A DNA stretch of 64,000 bases from Nocardioides marinisabuli. GTDB taxonomy: Bacteria; Actinomycetota; Actinomycetes; Propionibacteriales; Nocardioidaceae. The stretch lies in the NCBI RefSeq assembly GCF_013466785.1, contig NZ_CP059163.1:744001-808000 (forward strand), given 5' to 3'. Both the position numbers and the translations under genes were made by a program. The number at the start of each line of letters is the position of its first letter. Position 1 is the first letter of the stretch. The notes below the pieces were generated by a model. That model ran no database searches and was not told where the DNA came from. It saw only the letters and a list, made by a program, of their open reading frames with translations. Shown here one piece after another: positions 51,593-61,699 of this stretch.

Positions 51593-52779
51593 GCGAGCAC
51601 CGCAGCGACCTCGAGCAGCGCGTCACCGCGCTGCTCGAGGCCCACGACCCCGCCACCACCGGGCGCGCCGCGTTCCTGCGCGCCCGCTGGGACGCAGGCC
51701 TGGCCTGGGTGCACTTCCCCGTCGGCCTCGGCGGGCTGGGCCTGCCCCGCGACCTGCAGGCGTACGTCGACGACCTGCTGGCCGCCGCCGGCGCGCCCGA
51801 CAACGCCCCCGAGCGCAACGGCATCGGCCTGGGCATGGCCGCCCCGACGATCCTGGCCCACGGCACCCCCGAGCAGCACGAGCGCTTCCTGCGGCCCCTG
51901 TGGCTCGGCGAGGAGATCTGGTGCCAGCTCTTCTCCGAGCCCGGCGCCGGCTCCGACCTGGCCGCCGTGGCGACCCGGGCGGTGCCCGACGAGGCCACCG
52001 GCGAGTGGGTCGTCAACGGCCAGAAGGTGTGGACCTCCTCGGCCCACCTGGCCGACTTCGCCATCCTCGTCGCGCGCACCGACCCCGACGTGCCCAAGCA
52101 CGGCGGGCTGAGCTACTTCCTGCTCGGCATGCGCGAGCCCGGCGTCGAGGTCCGGCCGCTGCGCCAGCTCACCGGCGAGGCCGAGTTCAACGAGGTCTTC
52201 CTGACCGACGTGCGGGTGCCCGGCGACCAGCTGCTCGGCTCGGTCGGCGAGGGCTGGCGGATCGCCAACACCACCCTCAACAGCGAGCGGGTCTCGATCG
52301 GCGGCCAGGCCGTGCCGCGCGAGGCCGGCATGGTCGGCAAGGTCGCCGAGACCTGGCGCACGCACCCCGGGCGTCGTACGCACGGCACGCACCAGCGCCT
52401 GCTCGACCTGTGGGTGCAGGCCGAGGCCGCCCGGATCACCGGCAGCCGGGTGCGCCAGCAGCTGGCCGTCGGCGCCCCCGGGCCGGAGGGCTCGGCCACC
52501 AAGCTGGTCTTCGCCCGGCTGGCCCAGCAGCTCTCCGCGCTCGAGGTCGAGCTGCTCGGCGAGGACGGCCTGCGCTACGACGACTGGGCCCTGACCCGGC
52601 CCGACAAGGTCGACTTCACCGGCCGCGACGCGGGCTACCGCTACCTGCGCGCCAAGGGCAACTCCATCGAGGGCGGCACCTCCGAGATCCTGCGCAACAT
52701 CATCGCCGAGCGCGTCCTCGGCCTGCCCGGCGAACCGCGCGTCGACAAGGACGTGGCGTGGAAGGACCTGCCCCGATGA
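51589..52779 (+). CDS. Acyl-CoA dehydrogenase, larger subunit type
   Basis: 396 aa from GTG 51589. FAD/substrate motif LFSEPGAGSDLAAVATRAV, EWVVNGQKVWTSSAHLADFAILVARTDPDVPKHGGLSYFLLGM, and C-terminal SIEGGTSEILRNIIAERVLGLPGEPR. It lacks the YEGT catalytic Glu of the short-chain type. Paired, by a 4-bp overlap, with the product of 52776, in the same large/small order as 43774/44935. Probably a second heteromeric dehydrogenase. Confidence 0.88.
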   Translation: MSEHRSDLEQRVTALLEAHDPATTGRAAFLRARWDAGLAWVHFPVGLGGLGLPRDLQAYVDDLLAAAGAPDNAPERNGIGLGMAAPTILAHGTPEQHERFLRPLWLGEEIWCQLFSEPGAGSDLAAVATRAVPDEATGEWVVNGQKVWTSSAHLADFAILVARTDPDVPKHGGLSYFLLGMREPGVEVRPLRQLTGEAEFNEVFLTDVRVPGDQLLGSVGEGWRIANTTLNSERVSIGGQAVPREAGMVGKVAETWRTHPGRRTHGTHQRLLDLWVQAEAARITGSRVRQQLAVGAPGPEGSATKLVFARLAQQLSALEVELLGEDGLRYDDWALTRPDKVDFTGRDAGYRYLRAKGNSIEGGTSEILRNIIAERVLGLPGEPRVDKDVAWKDLPR

Positions 52780-53936
52780 CCACCCACATGACAGCCGACA
52801 CGCTGCCCCCCGCCCCCGACCTCGACCTGCTCGCCACCGACGTCGAGACCGACCTGCGCCGCTCGGTGCGCGCGGTGCTCGCCAAGACCTGCCCCACCGA
52901 GGCGCTCACCGCGCTCGCCGACGGCACCGACGAGGTCTCGGCCGCCGCCTGGTCGGCACTGGCCGGCGACCTGGGGCTGGCGGCGCTGCTGGTGCCCGAG
53001 GAGCACGGCGGCGCCGGCGCCGGGCCGCGCGAGGCGGCCGTCGTGGCCGAGGAGTGCGGGCGCGCCTGCGCGCCGGTGCCGTTCCTGACCAGCGCCGTGC
53101 TGGCCACCGACCTGCTCGGCGCCCTCGGTGCCACCGAGGCGCTGGGCCGGCGCGCCGAGGGCGGCACCGCGGCCCTCGTCGTGCCGGCCGCCACCCGCTC
53201 CGCGCAGGGCTGGTCCCGGGGCGCGGCCGTCTCCGCGACCGGGGGCCGCCTGGTCGGCGACGTGCGCGGTGTGGTGGGGCTGCCCGCCGACCTGCTGCTC
53301 GTCCCCGTGGCCGGTCCCGACGGGCCCGCCCTGCACCTGGTCGAGGCAGGCGCGGAGGGCGTCACCCTGACCGCGGTCACCTCGCTCGACGCCACCCGCC
53401 CGCTCACCGACGTCCACCTCGACGTCCCGCTCGACGGGGCGGGCTCGCCCCTGGCCACCGGCGAGAAGGTCACCGCCGCGCTCGACCACGCGCTGGCCAC
53501 CGCCGCCGGCCTGCTGGCCGCCGAGCAGGCCGGCCTCGCCGCCTGGTGCCTGGAGCAGACCGTCGCCCACCTCTCCGAGCGCCGCCAGTTCGGGCGCGTG
53601 GTCGGTGGGTTCCAGGCGCTCAAGCACCGCCTCGCCGACCTGTACGCCGAGGTCGGCCAGGCCTCAGCCGTCGCGGCCCACGCGGCCGCCGCGCTCGCCG
53701 AGGGCACCGACGTACCCGTGTCGGTGGCGGTGGCGCAGGCCTTCTGCTCCGAGGTGGCGGTGCACGCCGCCGAGGAGGCGGTCCAGCTGCACGGCGGGCT
53801 CGGGATGACCTGGGAGAGCCCGGTGCACCTGCGGCTCAAGCGGGCCAAGGCCGACCACGTGCTGCTCGGCAGCCCCGACGCCCACCGCGACGCCCTCGCG
53901 ACCCTGGTCGGCCTGCCCGGCCCCGAGGCAGGATGA
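52776..53936 (+). CDS. Acyl-CoA dehydrogenase, smaller partner type
   Basis: 386 aa. After an Ala/Pro-rich N-terminus it has LRRSVRAVLAKTCPTEALTALADG, LGLAALLVPEEHGGAGAGPREAAVVAEECGRACAPVPFL, and SERRQFGRVVGGFQALKHRLADLYAEV. The substrate-binding middle is degenerate: no EPxxGSD motif is present. The C-terminus is AVQLHGGLGMTWESPVHLRLKRAK. This matches the non-catalytic partner of a heteromer, with 51589 as its mate. Confidence 0.87.
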   Translation: MTTHMTADTLPPAPDLDLLATDVETDLRRSVRAVLAKTCPTEALTALADGTDEVSAAAWSALAGDLGLAALLVPEEHGGAGAGPREAAVVAEECGRACAPVPFLTSAVLATDLLGALGATEALGRRAEGGTAALVVPAATRSAQGWSRGAAVSATGGRLVGDVRGVVGLPADLLLVPVAGPDGPALHLVEAGAEGVTLTAVTSLDATRPLTDVHLDVPLDGAGSPLATGEKVTAALDHALATAAGLLAAEQAGLAAWCLEQTVAHLSERRQFGRVVGGFQALKHRLADLYAEVGQASAVAAHAAAALAEGTDVPVSVAVAQAFCSEVAVHAAEEAVQLHGGLGMTWESPVHLRLKRAKADHVLLGSPDAHRDALATLVGLPGPEAG

Positions 53937-53940
53937 CGCC

Positions 53941-55092
53941 ATGGACCTCTCACTGAGCGACGAGCAGCAGGCCTTCCGGTCGCTGGCCCGTGACTTCCTC
54001 GACCGGGAGGCCGTGCCGCACCGCGTCGAGTGGGACCGCGCCGAGTCCGTCGACCTCGCGATCGTGCCGAAGATGGCCGAGATCGGCTTCTTCGGCCTCA
54101 CCATCCCCGAGGAGTACGGCGGCCTCGGCGGCGACTACGTGACCTACTCGCTGGCCATGGAGGAGCTCGGGCGCGCCGACTCGGCGCTGCGCGGCATCGT
54201 CTCGGTCTCCAGCGGCCTGGTCGGCAAGTCGATCCTCTTCCACGGCAGCGAGGAGCAGAAGCAGGAGTGGCTGCCGCAGCTGGCGGAGGCCACCAAGCTG
54301 GGCTGCTTCGGGCTCACCGAGCCCGACGTGGGCTCCGACGCCGGCAACCTGACCACCCGGGCCCGCCGCGACGGCGACGACTTCGTCATCGACGGCCAGA
54401 AGCTCTACATCACCAACGGCACCTGGGCCGACGTGGCGCTGGTCTTCGCCCGCACCGGCGGCGACGGGCCGCGCGGCATCTCCGCCTTCCTGGTGCCCAC
54501 CGACTCCCCCGGCTTCGAGGCCCGCGAGATCAAGGGCAAGCTCGGCCTGCGCGGCCAGGCCACCGCCGAGCTCTTCCTCGACGGGGTGCGGGTGCCGGCC
54601 TCGGCGATGCTCGGCGAGGAGGGCAGCGGCTTCAAGATCGCGATGAGCACCCTCGACAAGGGCCGCCTGGCCGTGGCCTCGGGCTGCGTGGGCATCGTCC
54701 AGGGCTGCCTGGAGACGGCCGTCGAGTACGCCACCTCGCGCACCCAGTTCGGTCGTCCGCTGGCCGGCTTCCAGCTGGTGCAGGACATGATCGCCGACAT
54801 CTCGCTCGACGCCGACGCCGCCCGCCTGCTGGCCTGGCGCTGCGCCGACCTCATCGACCGCGGCGAGCCCTACGGGGTGGCGGCCTCGAAGGCCAAGCTC
54901 TTCGCCTCCGAGGCGGCGGTGCGCGCGGCCAACAACGCCCTGCAGGTGCACGGCGGCGCCGGGTACGTCGACGAGTACCCGCCGGCCAAGTACCTGCGCG
55001 ACGCCCGCGTGATGACGCTCTACGAAGGCACCAGCCAGATCCAGAAGCTGCTGATCGGTCGCCACGAGACCGGCATCAGCGCCTTCGTCTGA
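53941..55092 (+). CDS. Acyl-CoA dehydrogenase, classical homotetramer type
   Basis: 383 aa. All classical motifs are present: GLTEPDVGSDAGNLTTRA, DGDDFVIDGQKLYITNGTWADVALVFARTG, and the C-terminal LYEGTSQIQKLLIGRHETG, whose Glu is the catalytic base of short/medium-chain enzymes. Of the six dehydrogenases here, this is the only one with that glutamate. It begins 4 bp after the previous stop and is very likely a self-sufficient FAD enzyme. Confidence 0.93.
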   Translation: MDLSLSDEQQAFRSLARDFLDREAVPHRVEWDRAESVDLAIVPKMAEIGFFGLTIPEEYGGLGGDYVTYSLAMEELGRADSALRGIVSVSSGLVGKSILFHGSEEQKQEWLPQLAEATKLGCFGLTEPDVGSDAGNLTTRARRDGDDFVIDGQKLYITNGTWADVALVFARTGGDGPRGISAFLVPTDSPGFEAREIKGKLGLRGQATAELFLDGVRVPASAMLGEEGSGFKIAMSTLDKGRLAVASGCVGIVQGCLETAVEYATSRTQFGRPLAGFQLVQDMIADISLDADAARLLAWRCADLIDRGEPYGVAASKAKLFASEAAVRAANNALQVHGGAGYVDEYPPAKYLRDARVMTLYEGTSQIQKLLIGRHETGISAFV

Positions 55093-55154
55093 GCCGCAGC
55101 AGCCCCGCTCCCCAGCACCGCACCCACCCGACCGCGCCACCAGGAGGACCACCC

Positions 55155-56096
55155 GTGCCGATCGACCCGCAGCTCGCCACCCTGCTCACCTTCCTCGAGC
55201 AGGCCGGCACCCCGCCGATGCACGAGGGGACGGCCGACGAGGCGCGCGCCGGGTTCCGCACCCTGGCCGTCGACCTGCGCGACCCGTCGGTGCTGCCCGA
55301 GATGGCCTCGGTCGAGGAGGTCCGGCTCCCCGGCGGCGCCGCGGCCCGCCCGGGCCGGGTCTACCGGCCGGTCAGCGACCTCGACCGGCTGCCCACGGTC
55401 GCGTTCTTCCACGGCGGCGGGTTCGTCATCGGCGACCTCGACACCCACGACCTGACCTGCCGGCTGATCGCCGCGCGCTGCGAGGCCGTCGTCGTCTCGG
55501 TCGACTACCGCCTCGCCCCCGAGCACCCCTTCCCCGCCGGGCTCGAGGACGTGCTGGCCGCCTCGCACTGGGTCCACGACCACCTCGCCGACCTCGGCGG
55601 CTCCGAGGCGATGGGCGTGGCCGGCGACTCCGCCGGCGGCAACCTCGCCGCGGTCACCGCGCAGGTGCTGCGCGACGAGGGCCGGGCGCTGGCCGGGCAG
55701 CTGCTCATCTACCCCGTCACCGACTCGGCCGGCTCCTACCCCTCGCACTCCGAGAACGCCGAGGGCTACTTCCTCGACGCCGCCACCATGGCCTGGTTCG
55801 GCGCCCAGTACGTCGGCGACGCCACCGACCTCGACCCCGCCGACCCGCGCCTCTCGCCGCTGCACGGGAAGCTCGACGGCCTCGCCCCGGCCGTGGTGGT
55901 CACCGCCGAGCTCGACCCGCTGCGCGACGACGGCAACGCCTACGCCCGTGCCCTCGAGGCCGCCGGCGTCCCGGTGCAGCACGAGGTCTTCCCCGGTCTC
56001 ATCCACGGCTTCGTCGACATGGGCCGCCACTCCGAGGCCGCCGACAAGGCGGTCGAGGACACCCTCGCCCTCTTCCGCCCCCTCTTGCACCCCTGA
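55155..56096 (+). CDS. Esterase/lipase of the hormone-sensitive-lipase family
   Basis: 313 aa from GTG 55155 with AGGAGG upstream. Oxyanion motif HGGGF (near residues 86-90), nucleophile elbow GDSAGG (near residues 156-161), acid in ELDPLRDDG and His in GLIHGF. These place it in the alpha/beta-hydrolase HSL (family IV) group, which cleaves short to medium acyl esters. Last gene of the degradative run; it could release the acid that the upstream enzymes oxidise. Confidence 0.92.
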   Translation: MPIDPQLATLLTFLEQAGTPPMHEGTADEARAGFRTLAVDLRDPSVLPEMASVEEVRLPGGAAARPGRVYRPVSDLDRLPTVAFFHGGGFVIGDLDTHDLTCRLIAARCEAVVVSVDYRLAPEHPFPAGLEDVLAASHWVHDHLADLGGSEAMGVAGDSAGGNLAAVTAQVLRDEGRALAGQLLIYPVTDSAGSYPSHSENAEGYFLDAATMAWFGAQYVGDATDLDPADPRLSPLHGKLDGLAPAVVVTAELDPLRDDGNAYARALEAAGVPVQHEVFPGLIHGFVDMGRHSEAADKAVEDTLALFRPLLHP

Positions 56097-56103
56097 CCCA
56101 CCG

Positions 56104-56133
56104 CGAGCCGGCTCGTTCGAACGGGCCGGCTCG
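56104..56133 (+). terminator. Strong palindrome after the esterase gene
   Basis: A 30-bp near-perfect palindrome centred on TTCGAA: GAGCCGGC at 56105-56112 pairs with GCCGGCTC at 56125-56132. It starts 8 bp after the stop and is a likely terminator. Confidence 0.6.
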
Positions 56134-56151
56134 GCGCGCAGGTCGAGCAGC

Positions 56152-56625
56152 GTTGGTCGAGCAGCGAGGGCCGACGGCTCGAGCGGCGTCGAGAACCCGC
56201 GACCACACGGCGCACGGCGGGCAGCGGCACGGCGCGCAGTGGTCACCGACGACACAGCAGAAGGCCACTGACCTGTCGTCTGTGACCACTCCGCGCACGG
56301 GACGGCCCGGCGTACGGCGGGCGCCCACGTCACCGGGTCTCGACGACGTTCCTCGCTGGCGCTCGTCACTGCTCGACCAACGGAGTCACCACCGTTGGTC
56401 GAGCAGCGAGGGCCGAAGGCTCGAGCGTCGCCGAGACCCCGCGACCACACGGCGCACGGCGCGCAGCGGCACGGCGCGCAGTGGTCACCGACGACACAGC
56501 AGAGGGCCACTGACCTGTCGTCCGTGACCACTCCGCGCACGGGACTGCCCGGCGTACGGCGGGCGCGCACCTCACCGGGTCTCGACGACGTTCCTCGCTG
56601 GCGCTCGTCACTGCTCGACCAACGG
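56152..56625. repeat. Tandemly duplicated REPIN-like 232-bp unit
   Basis: The 586-bp gap 56097-56682 holds no gene. Two copies of a 232-bp unit (56152-56383 and 56394-56625, period 242) are nearly identical. Each starts GTTGGTCGAGCAG and ends CTGCTCGACCAAC, perfect 13-bp terminal inverted repeats. Its two ends are inverted REP-like copies related to those at 29461 and 46973. The middle has a further inverted repeat: GTGGTCACCGACGACA against TGTCGTCNGTGACCAC with one mismatch. A further fragment, GGGTCTCGACGAC, follows at 56641. Confidence 0.8.
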
Positions 56626-56682
56626 GCGGCAACCACACGGCGGGTCTCGACGACCGCTCCCGCTGCGGAGAGCGGGTGGGGG

Positions 56683-57942
56683 TCAGCGGTCGCGGGCCAT
56701 CAGGGCGAGCTCGAGCAGCAGCTTGTCGCGGGGGCTGTTCAGGGACCGGCCGGTCAGCTCCTCGATCTGCTTGAGCCGGTAGATGACGGTGTTGCGGTGG
56801 CAGTAGAGCTCCTCCGCGGCGTGCGTGGGCGAGCCGTCGTGGCGCAGCAGGGCCGCGAGGGTGTCGAGCAGGGTGCGTGCCTGGGCCTCGGGCTGGGCCA
56901 GCAGCGGTCCCAGCGTCTCGCGCAGCAGCAGCGGCGCCACCTGGGGTGACCCGGCGAGCAGCACCTCGGGCAGCCGCTGCGAGACCGCGACGGCGCCCGT
57001 GGTGCCGCGCGGCATCGTCTCGGCGGCGCGGGTGGCGAGCTGGTAGGCCGACGCGAAGCCGGCCACGCCGTCGGGTGCGACGCAGACCCCGACGCGGGCC
57101 AGGACCTGGGGGCCCACCGCCTCGACGAGCTGGTCCTCGCCGAGGGTGACGGGGACGGGGTGGGCGACGTCGGCCGAGGCGGCGACGAGCCCGAAGTAGG
57201 TGCCGCCGCGCACGTGCCAGCGCACGCTCAGGCCGAGCCGTTCGAGGCGGTCCTCGCTGGGGCCCATGCCGCCGTCGGGCTCGCCGTCGAGCAGGGCCAC
57301 CAGGCAGCCGACCGGGGCGTCGGGGTCGACGCCGAGCGCGTCGCGCACCTCCGCGGCGTACTCCGGGTCGGCGCCGCGACCCTCGACGAGCGCGTCGAGC
57401 ACCGACTGCTGGCGCTGCAGGTCGGCGCGGGTGAGGCGGGCGCTCTCGCGCCGGTAGGAGTCGATGAGCACCGCGGTCTGCACGTCGAGGTTCGACCACA
57501 CGATGCGCGCGGCGAGCAGCAGCACCGGCTCGTCGCCACGCCCGTCGCGGCGCTGGGAGTCGGCCACCAGCGCCTCCCACAGCATCCGCGCCCCGACCGT
57601 GTAGGCGTTGAGCACCAGCTCCAGCGGCACGCCCTGCTGGGCCCGTCGCCGGCCGGTCTCGCGCCACACCTGGACCGCCGCCGAGCTGCCCGCGGGGCGT
57701 TGACCGGTCAGCACCTCCAGGCCTCGCCGGATGTGCACCCGGGTGCTCTCGCGCACGTCGGCACGCATGTCCGGGTCGACCTGGTCGTAGATCGCGGCGT
57801 CGCGCTCGAGCAGGGTCAGCGTGATGCTGTCGGCGATGCGGTCGGACTGCTCGACGAGGGGCAGCCAGGCGCGCTGGACGTCCTCCAGGGTGACCCGCCC
57901 GGGTCCGACGTCGAGGCGCATGACGAGCACGTTCGCACCCAT
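56683..57942 (-). CDS. PucR-family regulator (CdaR-like)
   Basis: 419 aa from ATG 57942; ATG 57921 is an alternative. It has an N-terminal helical region, a middle GGDEF-like/CdaR fold and the typical C-terminal HTH_30: LLDTLAALLRHDGSPTHAAEELYCHRNTVIYRLKQIEELTGRSL, the signature of the family. Members act as activators or repressors of catabolic genes in response to small molecules. It is divergent from the Liv transporter and separated from it by a 154-bp region with repeats, so it probably controls it. Confidence 0.9.
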   Translation of the reverse strand: MGANVLVMRLDVGPGRVTLEDVQRAWLPLVEQSDRIADSITLTLLERDAAIYDQVDPDMRADVRESTRVHIRRGLEVLTGQRPAGSSAAVQVWRETGRRRAQQGVPLELVLNAYTVGARMLWEALVADSQRRDGRGDEPVLLLAARIVWSNLDVQTAVLIDSYRRESARLTRADLQRQQSVLDALVEGRGADPEYAAEVRDALGVDPDAPVGCLVALLDGEPDGGMGPSEDRLERLGLSVRWHVRGGTYFGLVAASADVAHPVPVTLGEDQLVEAVGPQVLARVGVCVAPDGVAGFASAYQLATRAAETMPRGTTGAVAVSQRLPEVLLAGSPQVAPLLLRETLGPLLAQPEAQARTLLDTLAALLRHDGSPTHAAEELYCHRNTVIYRLKQIEELTGRSLNSPRDKLLLELALMARDR

Positions 57943-58096
57943 CGCACAAGGAGCGCCAGCGTAAAGGCGGTGAAATGGCGCATCGGCCAACATATTTTGT
58001 GCGATGCGCCTAGTGCGCGATCTGTGCGCTGCGACCAAAGTGGTGGACGTCACAGCGGGACGAACGCGTCCGGCTGCCCGTTCCCGGAAGGACCCC
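57943..58096. promoter_or_regulatory. Divergent control region, PucR/Liv, with inverted repeats
   Basis: ATCGCACAA (57941-57949) and TTGTGCGAT (57997-58005) are perfect inverted copies 47 bp apart. A second pair, GGCGCATCG (57977-57985) and CGATGCGCC (58002-58010), overlaps the latter. Related GTGCGCGATCTGTGCGC follows at 58013-58029. Such clustered half-sites suit a multimeric regulator such as PucR and could form a loop. Confidence 0.5.
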
Positions 58097-59601
<1,505 letters not shown>

Positions 59602-59633
59602 CCGCACCGCCCACCCCAAGAACGGAGATCGAC

Positions 59634-60512
59634 GTGCAACAACTCGTGAACACCGCCCTCGGCGGGCTCACGCTCGGCGCCGTGTACGCCGCGTTCGCGC
59701 TGGCGCTGGTGCTGATCTTCCGGTCCACCCGGATCGTCAACTTCGCCCAGGCACCGATGGCGATGGTGACCACCTTCATCGCACTGACCCTGATCGACGC
59801 CGGCTACTCCTACTGGATCGGCTTCGCCGCCGCCCTCCTGGCCGGCCTGGTGCTCGGCGCGGTGATCGAGCGGGTGATCATCCGCCCCGTCGAGGACAAG
59901 CCCGAGATCAACGCCGTCATCCTGACGCTGGGTCTCTTCATCACCCTGCACGCGCTGGCCGCGGTCATCTTCGGCAACCGCTTCCGCTCCTTCCCCGCCC
60001 CGTTCGGGCTGCGCGGCCTCGAGGTCGGGGGCACCACCATCCGGCTCACCACCTCCGGCATCTTCACCATCGCCGCGGTCGCGACGGTGATGGTGCTGCT
60101 GCTCCTGCTCTTCCGCTACACCGACGTGGGTCTGCGGATGCGCGCCTCGGCGTACAACCCCGAGGTGGCGCGCCTGCTGGGCGTGCGGGTGGGCCGGATG
60201 CTCACCCTGGGCTGGGCCCTGGCCGCGGTGGTCGGGTCCCTCTCGGGCCTGCTGATCGCCAGCGGTGGCCTGGTGCACCCCGGCTACATGGACTCCATCG
60301 TCGTCTACGGCTTCGTCGCCGCGGTGCTCGGCGGGCTCGAGAGCCCCGTCGGTGCCGTGGTCGGCGGACTGACCCTGGGCCTGTCGCTGAGCTTCGTCAG
60401 CGGCTACCTCGGCTCCGAGCTGGTCGCCCTCGCCGCCCTGCTGATCCTGATGCTCGTGCTCACCCTGAGGCCCGGCGGGCTCTTCGCCGTCGCCTCCGCC
60501 AGGAGGGTCTGA
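59634..60512 (+). CDS. livH: Liv-type ABC transporter permease LivH
   Basis: 292 aa from GTG 59634 with ACGGAGA upstream. About eight membrane segments. Typical LivH stretches are GLTLGAVYAAFALALVLIFRSTRIVNFAQAPMAM, VLILTLG-like NAVILTLGLFITLHALAA, and the coupling helix MRASAYNPEVARLLGVRVGRM. It imports the substrate together with LivM. The next gene starts within its stop codon. Confidence 0.94.
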   Translation: MQQLVNTALGGLTLGAVYAAFALALVLIFRSTRIVNFAQAPMAMVTTFIALTLIDAGYSYWIGFAAALLAGLVLGAVIERVIIRPVEDKPEINAVILTLGLFITLHALAAVIFGNRFRSFPAPFGLRGLEVGGTTIRLTTSGIFTIAAVATVMVLLLLLFRYTDVGLRMRASAYNPEVARLLGVRVGRMLTLGWALAAVVGSLSGLLIASGGLVHPGYMDSIVVYGFVAAVLGGLESPVGAVVGGLTLGLSLSFVSGYLGSELVALAALLILMLVLTLRPGGLFAVASARRV

Positions 60513-61699
60513 TGAACCGCTTCCTCGACGTGTGGCGCCACTCGGTGCTGGGTCGCCACCTGCTCACCGCCGTCCTCGGCCTGCTCGTGGTGATGGTGGT
60601 CCTCGAGGGCGTCAGCGACTTCCGCGCCCTCCAGCTGGCCGCCATGGCCTACCTCGGCATCGCCGCCGGCGGCCTGACGGTGCTCACCGGCATCAACGGC
60701 CAGATCTCCCTGGGCCACGGCGCCCTGATGGCCTTCGGCGCCTACACCACCGCCCTGCTGCTCGACGACCCGACCGGCTCGATGCCGATCTCGCTGGTCG
60801 TGCTCGCCTCGACGGTCGTGGCGCTCGTCGTGGGCACCGCCGTCGGCGTGGCCGCCGCCCGCCTGCACGGGCCCTACCTGGCCGGCGCGACGCTCGCGCT
60901 CGCCATCGCCGTGCCCGGCATCGCGCTCTACTTCCGGGACTTCCTGGGCGGCGAGCAGGGCCTGCGGGTCTCGCTGCCCGAGGTCCCGACCTGGGCGCTC
61001 GACCTGGAGTACCTGGTCACCGGCACCGAGATGTCGCGCAGCCAGTACGTCGCCTACCTGGGCTGGATCACCCTGATCGTCACCTTCGTGCTGCTGGCCA
61101 ACCTGGCCCGCGGCCGGGTCGGTCGCCGCTGGCGCGCGGTGCGCGACGACGAGGTCTCCGCCGAGCTCGCCGGCATCCGGCTGGGCCGGGCCCGCATCTC
61201 GGCGTTCATGGTCAGCGCGGCCGCGGCCGGCGCAGCCGGCTCGGTCCTGGCCATCACCGCCCGGCTCGCGGCTCCCAGCGGCTTCACGATCGTGCTCAGC
61301 CTGACGCTGCTCACCGCCGTGGTCCTCGGCGGTCTCGGCTACCTGTCCGGTGCCCTGATCGGCGCCGGCCTGCTGACCTTCCTCCCGCCGTTCGTCACCC
61401 GCATCGGCGGCGACGCCGGGCTCTCCGACATCCGCGCCGCCGAGCTGGCGCCGCTGGTCTACGGCCTGGTGATGGTCCTGGTCATCCTGCTCGCCCCGGC
61501 CGGCCTGGTCGGCACCACCAAGATGTCGCTGGCCACCCGCCGGGCGCGCCGCCAGATGGCCGCCGCCGGCGGCGCCACGTCCCCCGACTCCCCCGACCGC
61601 TTCGACTCCCCGCACGACCCGCACCACAGCACCACCGAGCCCGACCCCGGCAAGCCCTCGGCATCCGGGTCCACCACCTCGAAGGGAAGTACACGATGA
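60512..61699 (+). CDS. livM: Liv-type ABC transporter permease LivM
   Basis: 395 aa. About nine membrane segments; LivM marks include YLGIAAGGLTVLTGINGQISLGHGALMAFGAYTTAL and the coupling helix RWRAVRDDEVSAELAGIRLGRARISAFM. A 45-residue Pro/Asp/Ser-rich C-terminal tail beyond the last helix is longer than usual. The stop overlaps the next start (ATGA). Confidence 0.94.
   Translation: MNRFLDVWRHSVLGRHLLTAVLGLLVVMVVLEGVSDFRALQLAAMAYLGIAAGGLTVLTGINGQISLGHGALMAFGAYTTALLLDDPTGSMPISLVVLASTVVALVVGTAVGVAAARLHGPYLAGATLALAIAVPGIALYFRDFLGGEQGLRVSLPEVPTWALDLEYLVTGTEMSRSQYVAYLGWITLIVTFVLLANLARGRVGRRWRAVRDDEVSAELAGIRLGRARISAFMVSAAAAGAAGSVLAITARLAAPSGFTIVLSLTLLTAVVLGGLGYLSGALIGAGLLTFLPPFVTRIGGDAGLSDIRAAELAPLVYGLVMVLVILLAPAGLVGTTKMSLATRRARRQMAAAGGATSPDSPDRFDSPHDPHHSTTEPDPGKPSASGSTTSKGSTR

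Noticed and set aside
42245..56625. Insertion sequence or prophage
   Set aside because: No transposase, integrase or phage structural gene is present. The repeats are explained as REP-like sequences, and the only nuclease is GIY-YIG.
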